From positions 16,137,911 to 16,201,910 of the forward strand of contig OZ034970.1 in the NCBI GenBank assembly GCA_964030785.1: a stretch of DNA of 64,000 nucleotides, given 5' to 3'. The notes beneath the pieces were generated by a model. The model made no database searches and was not told the DNA's origin. It saw nothing but the letters and a program-made list of their open reading frames with translations. Source of the stretch: Siderastrea siderea. Taxonomy: Eukaryota; Cnidaria; Anthozoa; Scleractinia; Rhizangiidae. Numbering within the stretch: the stretch's first letter is position 1; each line of letters starts with the position of its first letter. Below, piece by piece: positions 1-10,332 of this stretch. The position numbers were made by a program, and so were the translations under genes.

Positions 1-539
1 TACAATTTAAGGTACCATGGTACTCCAAAATTGATCACTTTTTTTTTTTAAATACACTTTTATCATTTTCAGATAGATATTATTCAAACCTCTGCTTTAC
101 AAAAAGTGTCAGAAAAAAAGATTGTTTCTACGCAAAGTTATGGACGAAAAAAGGTAAGGGCAATTAATTAATTTTCCCTAATTACGTGTTGACAGTTATC
201 TGTCAACAACGCCGAAAATATCATGCGACATAAGAGGGCCCTGATGTTTTGACATGAGAGCGATTGCGTACCAATTCCCGCGTTATCGTAGAGTCTGCTG
301 TGTAGAAAACATGAGATAAAGTAAGAAGAGATCCTGCCTGTTTGCCTCTGTCAAAAAAAAAAAGGCAAATCGTAAGTGTACAATATAATTTTGCTCGGTG
401 TGAGCGGAAAAACTTTCCGCGAGCGACAAAAGCTCGTATATTTAAAATCAAGAAATGTGGTTGGAAGAACCTAGAGAAGAACGAGAACGCCGTGTCTGAG
501 AGTCGCTTAAAGATACTGACAGAGTCGTTGCAAGACGCG

Positions 540-1370
540 GAAAGAGAAGATGATGGACAGTACCGTGAAGAATCGTGGCAATGATTGAAAGGGAGAACAA
601 TCATGTTAGGCAAACGCCCGGGGGGGGGGGTACTCGGAAAAATTTTGATGGGAGTGTGCCGCTGGGACTCTGAAACCCTTAACCTATACAAGACCACGTT
701 CATGTCGTTTTTGCAACCCTATTCTAGACTAGATGCCAAAAATCCCTACCCTATCCCAGACTAGCTATTTTCGAGCTATCCATCAGAAATATAACCACAC
801 AGTGCTTTTAATGGAAAACCATCTCTCGATCAACAATATTGTCGCGATTTCATTTATATTTTATATTTCCGAGTTTTTCAAACCCATTAATTAATTGGAT
901 TAAATTTTCACACCACCCATTAGTTTCCCGGTAATTTATACCCTACCCTAGACCAAGACTCCCTGATTTCTATACCCTATCCCAGACTAAACTGCTTGAA
1001 AACCATACCCTTCACAGCGGCACATACCTACATAGGTTATATATGGGAGTACCCCCCCGGGGGGCAAACGCTCGTAGAAAAGCTCGATGAAGCGGTTTGT
1101 TGGCCAGTTTGTCACCCGGACGTGACCTTCCTCGAAGACGTAAACTGCAAAACTTGTGTCTCGAGTAATAAAGAAGTTCATTGTTACCCAACCGCTTGCA
1201 TTTGTGACAGGACGTTCTCTCTTAGAGGGGTATCGAATGGTCCATTAAAATTTTCAAGTGCTCGCAAATTTTAACCTTTGCTCGATTTGCTCGGAAAATT
1301 TAGACGAGTGCTCGCTTGCTCGTGCTCGCAAAATTTTTGCAATTGCTCGCATGCTCGGATTCTCGCTTTG
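540..1370. repeat. Interspersed repeat copy 1 with GCTCGC-rich end
   Basis: Shared with 2440-3600: both contain ATTGAAAGGGAGAACAATCATG, the CTCGTAGAAA...GACCTTCCTCGAA block and AGTAATAAAGAAGTT (words kept short here). A GCTCGCAAA-type minisatellite lies at 1258-1365. No protein is recognised; ORFs here are not supported as genes. Confidence 0.6.
617..1062. mobile_element. MITE with CCCGGGGGGGTACTC ends and 8-bp target duplication
   Basis: 446-bp insertion flanked by GGCAAACG (609-616 and 1063-1070). Terminal inverted repeats are G/C runs followed by GTACTC. A related repeat copy at 2880-2895 lacks the insertion, giving an empty-site comparison. An 8-bp duplication suggests a hAT-type element. 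The interior is built from degenerate repeats of CCCTA and CCAGACTA. Confidence 0.72.
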
Positions 1371-2996
1371 TGTATAGGTTTTTGTGGTACAGAAATAAAT
1401 GTATCTCTACATGGTACTCCTATGAATTCGGCTATCAAGTTCAGTTGAAGGCGCACGACAATAACAAAAGTTATTAACATATATAGGTTATTCTGAAAGA
1501 CGAATTTGCGTATTATGTATGGTCAAATGCCATCAAATGTACAATTCATTCAGTTAGAAAGATTAGAAAGAAGATTTGCAAAAAACATTATCATAGGGGT
1601 AGTGTGTCGGATTGAAAGGATGGGACATATAATTTCTGATCGGAATAACGTGGGAGGGGGGTGGGGCGGGGGCCTCAAATGGCATTTGTCATTATAATGC
1701 AGTACTGATATTTTCAGGCATTTGTTTGTGAAGAGAATTTTCGCCAAATATATCAAAAACAGTAAATCAGATATGGATACTCCCGCATTAATAAGCTTAG
1801 ATTTGGACCCTTGAATTAAGAAAGGAAACATTCTTTCCTCTGAGTTCCTCCACCGCTAAGTCCACAACTGTTTAGACGCAACATTGATAGACTATTGGCG
1901 TTTAAGTACAGAAGTAGCTGGATGTATTATCAGCAAAAGCCATGTTCAAGTTCTCTTTCGAATTTCATCGACGTTGTCTTCCTGTTTGACAAATTAATTT
2001 CAGAAGAACAATCAGTCAGTTCAATTCGGGGTCGAGTACTCTTAATTATTCTGTTTGATGTCAAAAAGATGCGTTGCTGTTAGCTGCTGTTCAACTGTTC
2101 AACATTAGGAGAAGAAAAACGCATAGCGACTTAAGGCCGTGTTTTCAATAAAAGCTACAAACAGTTCTGCTATCAAAAGAGACTCTCTACAGCACTGCAC
2201 GTTGCGATAGGTCTGCCATTTTTACAAGTGCTTTCGCGTTCAGCACATGTGAATGAGGTCATACAACATTACAAATTCCCCACTACTACCCCCGGGAGAA
2301 TACAAGACCAGATAAATTTAAGGTAAATTCTCTGGGATCTGGGCGTGAAATGATCGCAAAGTTACGGTACCACCACGCGCACTCTAATAAAAGCAATAAA
2401 AACAACGTTTGAAATTACAAGAAAAAGGATTGCTGCTAGCGGACTACGAAGTGCTCGCTGCTCGCCAGTTGTATTTTCTAAAGTGCTCGCTGCTCGCAAG
2501 ACAAATTCGATCATTGCTCGTGCTCGCAAAAGAAAACGCAGTGCTCGCACGCTCGCAAATGCTCGCAAAGACCATTCGATACCTCTTCTTAGATCTTGAG
2601 CTGAGCACGCGGCGGCTTCTTCGCAGGTTTCAACGTGCTTTCCTTTCGCATTTACTTCCGTCTTTCGGGTCCCCACAGATTGATTAGTCTTACCCTTTCT
2701 TCTCGCTGATGTCTTTAGCATTGTACAGCGGACGTGAAGTTACGAAGGTAATATTAACCGTGCATTAAGACCTGGACGAAAGTCGCTTTCCGATAAAAAT
2801 ATGACACCATACTGATGAAGATGAAGGTGATGGAGAATACTGTGAAGAATCGTGTTAACAATTGAAAGGGAGAACAATCATGTTAGGCGAAAGGCTCGTA
2901 GAAACGCTCGATGTAGCGGTTTGTTGTCGAATTTCCTCGTGACCTTCCTCGAAAACGTAAATTGCAAAACTTGTCTCTCGAGTAATAAAGAAGTTT

Positions 2997-3336
2997 TTGG
3001 TTCGATTCCCGTCGGGAACTCACATTTTTTCTTTGTCCCACGCTCGTGACAAACTGAATATTCCATCTTTCTCATTTCTTTCCGAGCTTAAAATTTACCA
3101 TCTTTCTTTCTTTATCATCACACACGGTGCCTTCGACATTGCTGATCCTAGCAGTATGCAGGACGCGTGTCACCACGAGCTCAGTAAATATGACATCGCT
3201 CGCCACGAGTCTCCCAGTAGCTCAGTGGTTAGAGCGCCCGACCGGTGTACGGGAGGTCATGGGTTCGATTCCCGTTGGGGACTCACAGGTTTTTTTGGTC
3301 CCACGCTCGTGACAAACTGAATATTCCATCTTTCTC
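2997..3336 (+). mobile_element. Tandem tRNA-derived SINE insertion
   Basis: 340-bp insertion flanked by AAGAAGTTT (2988-2996 and 3337-3345). The related repeat copy near 1170 is uninterrupted. It holds one 5'-truncated SINE starting at the B box (GGTTCGATTCCCG) and a second with a full tRNA-like head. Both share the tail ending CACGCTCGTGACAAACTGAA and then CTTTCTCA. Confidence 0.72.
3207..3284 (+). tRNA. tRNA-like head of a SINE (resembles tRNA-Thr, GGT)
   Basis: A cloverleaf can be drawn: acceptor arms GAGTCTCC and GGGGACTC pair, the A box is TAGCTCAGTGGTTAGAGC and the B box GGTTCGATTCC. The anticodon loop CCGGTGT would give GGT, but lacks U33. Its position at the head of a repeated unit makes it a SINE promoter rather than a working tRNA gene. 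Confidence 0.5.
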
Positions 3337-3754
3337 AAGAAGTTTATTGTTACCCAACTGCTTACATTTGTGACAGGACGTTCTCTCCTTTTGCATTTAC
3401 TTTCGTCTTTTGGGTCCCGGCAGCTTGATAAGTCTTTCTCTTTTTTCTTGTTGTTGTCTTTGGCATTGTACAGCCGACGTGAAGTTATGAAGGTAAAATT
3501 TCCAGTGCGTTAAGACGCTTTGAACGGCACGCGTACATGGACCTGGACGAAAGTCGCTTTCCAATCAAAAATATCACACCATACTTTGCAGTATGTTTGC
3601 GCTAATGTTATCAGGTAATTTGAGCATTCCCTCTATCAAACCGCAGCTAATTATCCTGACATTTAGCTATAGGTGTTTTAATCTCATCAGGCCGGAAAAA
3701 AAACGTGTCTCCGAATTTTATTTTTGGCCGTTCATTCAAAAGTTTGACCGTTAA

Positions 3755-4150
3755 AGGAGGTCACTCCAGAAACGGTGTATTTTTTGAAATCGCCAATAAA
3801 AAGATAACACTAAGTTGAGTTACTGACCGTGGTTTTAGTTTCTAAAGTGCATCCGATCCCACTGAAATTCCCCTCCAAAGAAGGCCAAAATTCAACACTC
3901 GTTTTTTAGAGCCCACGTTACCCGACCGCTGGTCTCGTTGTACATTTTGACGTCACGGACAAGCGGCCAGGCTGCTAAGTACGATTCAAAATGGCGGCGC
4001 GCAGTGTTGAATTTTCGCCCTTTTTGGAGAGGAATTTCAGTGGGATCAGATGCACTTTAGAAACTAAAACCACGGTCAGTAACTCAACTTAGTGTCACCT
4101 TTTTATTGGCGATTTCAAAAAATACACTGTTTCTGGAGTGACCTTGTCCT
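3755..4150. mobile_element. TTAA-flanked MITE (piggyBac/Kolobok type)
   Basis: 396 bp between TTAA copies at 3751-3754 and 4151-4154, with long inverted arms of about 100 bp (GGTCACTCCAGAAAC on one end, mirrored at the other). The centre is G+C-rich and unpaired. No coding capacity. Confidence 0.78.
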
Positions 4151-4199
4151 TTAAAGAAAGAGAAGGGATTTTTTTTTTAACTTCAAAGTTAAACCAAGT

Positions 4200-5990
4200 G
4201 TAGAAAACAAACCGCCAGATAAAACAATTCTGAGACATGGTGTTTGAGACAAAGGTGTGAAGAATTCGGCGTGATGTTCATCTTACTCTCCAGACCATTT
4301 TCGAGTGGAGCTGATCCGATTTTGTGAACGACGTACTTTTGAAAAACGTTAGCTATATTTTCAACGTGCACAATAAAATTGCCTTTTTTTCTGTATCTAA
4401 ATACGGTTTCGTATTTTTCAGTTAATAAGCTTTCAGAAAATATGTAGTTTATCAGGGTTTTTGTGAAACGCCTGACGCTCAAACGGTGATAACGCAGTGT
4501 TGTCATTTGGGGTACCCTCATACTTTAAGGAAAATTAACCTATCAACATAATCGTCGAATATGGTGCGTCAGATTTGTTGTATTTCCACCATCTTTTAGT
4601 ACCATTTTACTGGGACAGAAGTTGCAACTCTGGTTTTAAGTTTAGTTTACAAATGTAAGTTTAATGATACTTTATACCAACTGTACCATAATATAATACA
4701 TGAGAAAACTAACTAACTAACTAACTAACTAACTGAATAAATAAAAATAAATAAACGTACAGTAGGTAAAGGAAAGCAATAGGGGGAAACTGAATTCCCA
4801 TATAAAAACTGCTCTCCTACCTAAAAGATAACTACTAATATATAAAAGATTTTGAGAAAAATATAAATTATAATAACGTATAATAAAAGAAGAAAAAATG
4901 TGACAAAATAGATAATTAAAAAAATAAAATAAATATAATAAATAAATAAATCTAGTATAATAAGGGAAAAAGTACCAACTATTTAAATAATAAATAATCT
5001 TAATCAACAGAACCCATCATTGCTTTTATAAACCGGAAGTGCTTCCATGTGCGTGCCTTTCCCTTTTTTGTTTGGTACGATTTCAAAAGACTCCGACCGT
5101 ATGAGCCTTCGCAACCGCCATGTTTGTTGACAATGTGACGATCAATTCTCCAAGAGGGGGTAAAGGTAATATTCGAACCACCATTTTGCACGCAGACAAG
5201 ACCCGTGGAGACGAATGAAGTTTGTTTTCATGAAAACAAAGCAATATTTCAAAATAATGAACAGAACGGACAGCGGAGAACAAGAGAGGCATTTTTCAAT
5301 CAAGAGAAAAGGACTTCAGGAAATCATTTGAAAACTATGGTAATTGTCGATAATTGACGAAACTATTGCGATTGTTATCGATAGTTGAATCTGCGATCAA
5401 TGCATCGATAGTTCGATCTATCGTTACACTCCCATGCCACTTTTCACTATGTACAATGTCTCATAAACTGCTGAAAAAAAATATTGTCATTTGCCAACAA
5501 TACACATATTACTTGTGTTAACTCCAAAGGGGATAACTGTCTTAAACGACGATTCGTAAACCGCACCTCCAACACTTGATCTTTATTACACGTTGTAAGT
5601 AAGTAGTAAGGTTGAAACTGTAACACAACAAACAAAAAATTACAAACTGAAGAAAAAATAAGCCTAAATTGTAGAAAATAGGACTGACAAAAAAAAAAAA
5701 ACGACGATGACTGAATACTTACTTTGTAACGGCTACGAAAAAGAATTACCAAAGATAGAGTTGAAGGCTGATAAACTTTATCCAACTAAGTTTTTACTGT
5801 GCTTAGCGCGACTGCCAAAGGCTAAATGTAAATATTACTGCGAAACTACGTTGTAAACGTGAAAGTAAATTATGCGTGAAAACTAACCAAAAAAGCGAGA
5901 ACAAAAGTACACTAATGAAAAGGTGATGAGAAACTAATTAAAACGAAGCAAGTAATAACTGCAGATACGTAACAAAAGGAAAGAAAAGAA
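4200..5990. other. Gene-free AT-rich spacer
   Basis: No exon or known repeat was recognised. It contains a (CTAA)n tract at 4704-4733, a very AT-rich stretch at 4680-5000 and a cluster of ATCGATAG words at 5347-5425. ORFs here look like chance. Confidence 0.5.
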
Positions 5991-6232
5991 AGGAATGTTA
6001 CCTAGGACAAGAGTTTGAAAGGTCTGTCGCATCTCTGTGTAAACTCAATGTGACAGGGTGGTAACGAGGTATGTGTTTTCTTCGCTGATCCCATTTTTGT
6101 ACGCAAATTAATATTCCGCGTGCGAGGCACTTAAATGATATAACAATATAAATAGGATCTAGGTGTTCATATTTAAAGTTCAAAACTGTCCTTAGCAAAA
6201 AACAACACGCAAAAGTCATCCACATGCGCAAG

Positions 6233-6511
6233 TTAAGTTTCGAGAAGCAAACAAAGTTTGTCTATCGGTCTCTCTAGAACTGCTGCCTTGGCTTTCACTT
6301 TGGCGCTTCGAACCAAACCATTTCTTTAAGGGAAGACTTCAACGATCCCTCCGAGAGGCCAAGTGTTGCGGGGCAAATTTTCGGCGCTGAGAAGGACGAT
6401 ATCTCCAACTGCAAGATTTCTGCGTGGATTAGTCCACTTCAGTCTACTTTGAAGTAAGGGCAGGTATTCTCTAGACCATCTTTTCCAGAAGATGTCGGCA
6501 AGATATTGTAC
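6233..6511 (-). mobile_element. BEL/Pao retrotransposon fragment (integrase C-terminal DUF5641 region)
   Basis: Reading the minus strand from 6511 gives [20 protein letters not shown], then [19 protein letters not shown] and, after one TAA, further matching sequence ending IDKLCLL. The pattern of a WxRWxxEYL helix, then VGDIVLL and LPRNxWPLG, is the DUF5641 tail of BEL/Pao polyproteins. It is a short decayed piece that ends exactly where the MTR duplication begins. The family call is from memory of the motif. Confidence 0.75.
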
Positions 6512-7941
6512 TTAATATATACCTGTTTAAAGATGACAGTGACCGGAAAGGTTAGCTGCGGGTTGTGCAGAAAAAAAAAACCTCCAATGCGTGAAGAGAG
6601 TTGGGGGTATGATATTCTCGTTTTGGTGATGATAAAGGAAAACTAAACAGCACAAAACAATAAGCATGCAATGCGAGCAGAGGGATAGGGATATTAACGA
6701 TATTAAACTAAAGCTAAGGTTCACCTCGGATTGAGATCTATTGCCTGAGGCAACAGTTGTGAAAGGAAGGTAAGAATGCAATGTGTTTCCTGTTACCGCA
6801 TCACCGTGCTTCTTTCTGTGGCTTGAAGCAACAGGTATACTCATGTTTTAAGTGACACAAACGACTAAAACAAAGATAGCTATGCAGTGTATCCATGTGT
6901 TTGAAGACTACAGAGGAAGGCAACCTCTTTCTCGGAGAAGAGACCCTGGGAAGGTTGAGAGAAAGTTTCTTTTCACGCGTAAGCGTTGTCAAACGCCGGA
7001 CTTCCATCTCCTCCGTTCAAAGGGGAGATGTTAGTAAAAGTGAAAGTTTGTATAAAATTTTCCTTACTATCTGCTTAAACTTTGGCCAGAACTTGAGACC
7101 CCTCTCCGTAATAGCGAGGTGTCCATAGAAGGGATGTATTGACAGTTAAATGTGACCACTTTTTCCTTTTTAGGCCAAAAAGGAGCATGGGATGGAGGAC
7201 CCGTACTACTGTCTGTCAGGCTTTGTAGCACCGCTGGACACAAGTGTCCATGGCTACATTGGCTGCTTCACTGTTTCCATCATGGGGGCTGAGGAAATGG
7301 CTAAAAAGTATGTGTTCTTATCTCCACGTTACTAGACTTTGACTCGATGGTTCAGAGACAGGAGAGCTTGTCTTATTATGGTACATTCAAATGTGAGAAG
7401 ACAGTTAACTAAAGTTTAAAACAAAGAAACAAAGAAAATCGGCGCGAGTCGGGTGTTTTGTGAAGACGAAATTCAGTTCAAGGTGTTGGATGGCCTAAAA
7501 CTTCAATTGGCAAAATCTATGGTGATCCAAACGTCTGCCATGCTGAAGATTTTCTGTTTTCACGATGGCTGAATTATTAACGAGTAAAAGACGTATAACA
7601 GTTGGAGTGCGAAATTGGTGAAGAGTACGACTTGGCTCGCATGCCGTTAGATTAGACCTTTCACTGGTCAACAACAGGGAGGAGCAAAGAATTTTGGAAC
7701 TCTCACATGTACTCCATCTCGTGCTCGTACTCCAACTTGTAGTTACCTAATCTCAAGAAATTGTGCAAGTGATGTAAATACAAATAGCTGTTAAAATCGT
7801 TCATTCGCTGTCACAGGTTTGAAGAGGAAATGGATGACTACAGTGTAATAATGGTGAAGGCGCTTGCTGACCGTTTAGCTTAGGTAAGTATTCTGATTGG
7901 TTGGTGCTGTTTGCACGAGATTTTTTGGACCAACTACAAAC

Positions 7942-9328
7942 GGGAATCCTGAAACCTCGAGTTGGACATCGAGTTCGAGTTCGAGTTAGACTTCGAGTTA
8001 GACTTCGAGTTGGACTTCGAGTTGCACTTCGAGTTGATCTTTGAATTGTACTTACTTTCCTTTCTGTCATCTTTGTTTCATTTTTTTCATAGATCGTCAC
8101 GCACCGATTCTCGAGGGAGGGTGGGGAGGAGTCAATTATCACAAAACATTCTGCACACGGAGAAAAAAATAACAATTCGAACACTCCAAAACCCACGAGA
8201 AATACTTGCTGACTAAGAAGGCGAAAAGAGCTCATTCTCCATCCTCTTCCCTTGCAGAATCAAAATGGACCCCTTAAGTTATCTAGACACATCTATAACC
8301 TGGAATATTGATTCTTTTTGTCACGAAATATCTCTTGTAAGATGGTTCCAAGCGCAACATTTGTCATTTATATGGCTATAGATCACACTCCGTAATGCGA
8401 AACACAACATCCTGCAACAGAATTAAACATAAGCCGGTCGTAGATAATATTTCAGATCCTTTATTGTCACATATATAACATGAAAGGCTAAAAAAAACCT
8501 ATCAAGTTCCTAAACGAGCCAAATTCAACGAACCTAATATGCCACAAGCGGCATAAAAACCACATTAAGTCGCTTAACAAGCGATCAGAGGTCAAATTTA
8601 ACTGAGAATAACAAAGAGTGCGAGCCACAAGAATCCACCGGTTATCAGAAAATTTATGGGATATGACCTCGAGATCAAAGTCTTAAAAAATGCGACGCCT
8701 AAGTTGTAACGGCTCAATTCAGTCACTATATAAAAATCCTCCAAACTAGACCCACTACAAAAACACAAGAAGCAAAATTGGTCAAACGACCGAGATAAGG
8801 CGCAGCGAACAAAGACGTGAAGTAGGAGTCGCGCAGGCCTTCCAACCCCATTTTATATACCGTTAGCTGTGAAATCGCAACCGATTTAATTTAATTAATT
8901 GATTGGTAGAGACTTGTTGCCCCCTACTCCACTAAAATGTGCTACTTTTATTAGTAATTGTCCGTAGCTTCCGACCTGTACATGGTACAAGTTCGAAAAC
9001 CTTCAACAACCTGAACGAACTGTAGAACTAACTCTTCAAGGAAATAAATAAACGAATTCAAGTTTGACTTGTTGTAAAACTGCAATGCAGTACTTTAAGC
9101 GTCCTATTACTGACTTAGTAGCTTTCTGTGACTTAAATTCAAAATGGCAAACTCACGTGGCTTGCTGCGGGCGCTGACGGTGCCCTGAGCTAAGTGTATA
9201 CTTTACTTAATTACTTTTTTTTTTAATTTTTTTCAACTCGAAGTCCAACTCAAAGTCCAACTCGAAGTCTAACTCGAAGTCCAACTCGAACTCGAACTTG
9301 AAGTCCAACTCGAGCATGTACGACTCCC
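7942..9328. mobile_element. MULE/Rehavkus-like non-autonomous DNA transposon with minisatellite TIRs
   Basis: A 1387-bp insertion flanked by an exact 9-bp target duplication ACTACAAAC (7933-7941 and 9329-9337). The paralogous intron near 46180 has a single uninterrupted copy, so the empty site is visible. Ends are GGGA and TCCC with imperfect terminal inverted repeats that share CTCGAGTTGG. Just inside are arrays of GAGTTGGACTTC-type units in opposite orientation (7955-8045 and 9235-9315). A 9-bp duplication with GGG termini and repeat-filled TIRs fits MULE (Rehavkus-type) elements. No transposase is seen. Confidence 0.8.
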
Positions 9329-9967
9329 ACTACAAACTAAGGGAACACAATCAAATACGCTATACCTTTGATAGAATTTCTGGTGTTTTTGATGTTAAAA
9401 GCTTGAATCGTCCAAAACCCCAGAAAAGTTGGAAGCTTAAAAAAAGGTCAATGGTTTGTTATTAATTGAGATTTTTGTGCGTTGATAATTGGTGAAGGCA
9501 AAAACCAAATGTCGTTTCTTCAACAATGTAGAGCGAATAATCTACTGGCTCATCATGGACCTCGTTTTGAATTTGTTCGCACATCACCGAAAGACTGTCG
9601 GCTTTTTCCAAATTAGTCTTTTTTAGTGTTAATTTGTATTTTAGGTGATGTAGTATTCCGTCTTAGTGCTGAATGCGTCAGTTAAAATTGCTGTTCGCGC
9701 AGAAATCAGATTGCAGTGTTTTAATTAAATCCTCTTTTTCTGTGTACCAGGCTTTTGCCGAGCAGCTTCACGAACGCGAATGCAAAGACTTATGGGGCTA
9801 CTGCAGCGATGAGATACTGGACGCTAAAGATTTGCACAGAATCAAGTACCAGGTAATGTTGTTTCATTTAATTGTTTAACTAGCCCCGGAAAACGTGACT
9901 TAGGTCTGAAAAGTACTTCTGATTGGTTTGCGGTTGAATACAAATAGAGAGTCTATGCGTATTTAAA

Positions 9968-9968
9968 C

Positions 9969-10014
<46 letters not shown>

Positions 10015-10332
10015 TAAAAATATTTATACAGGGTAACCACTTCAGTTATGCAACTGCTATCAGTGTGGGCCCTGTGAAATAACAAATGAATTAATAAGAA
10101 CATAATAAGATATAAAAATAGAAAACGGACGTAGACGTGGTTGATTCTAAAACAGTAGGAAGTTAGAAAAGGCTAAAAATGCTAAAAATTATGAGTTAAG
10201 AATAACTTAGAAATTTCTAACTTAATCTTATCAATAAAAAGGTTCTTGCTGAATCTAGTAGTATGTGAATGGATACCACAGCGTCTAATGTTAAAATAGC
10301 CCTTGAATAAATCGGGAACAACCCCGTTAATA
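9968..10332. mobile_element. Retroelement tail with (AAT)n microsatellite
   Basis: About 365 bp beginning with roughly fifteen AAT units (to about 10013), absent from the paralogous intron near 46820, where ACTAATAACATCGCG is continuous. An AAT microsatellite at one end is typical of CR1/L2/RTE-like LINE or derived SINE 3' tails, so the insert is probably a 5'-truncated retroelement on the minus strand. The family is not identified. Confidence 0.55.

Larger units (their letters stand above)
2440..3600. repeat. Interspersed repeat copy 2 with GCTCGC minisatellite
   Basis: Second copy of the family at 540-1370. The GCTCGC array is at 2445-2577 and a duplicated internal block beginning GCATTTACTTCCGTCTTT lies at 2648 and again, diverged, at 3395. 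It is interrupted by a SINE insertion at 2997-3336. Confidence 0.6.

Noticed and set aside
3207..3284. Functional tRNA-Thr gene
   Set aside because: It folds well but lacks U33, is the head of a repeated SINE unit and lies inside a target-duplicated insertion.
4729..5007. Tyr/Phe-rich 92-codon ORF
   Set aside because: Composition follows from the very AT-rich sequence; no homology recognised.
7962..8216. Repetitive Glu/Phe/Leu-Asp ORF
   Set aside because: It is the translation of the transposon's 12-bp terminal repeats.
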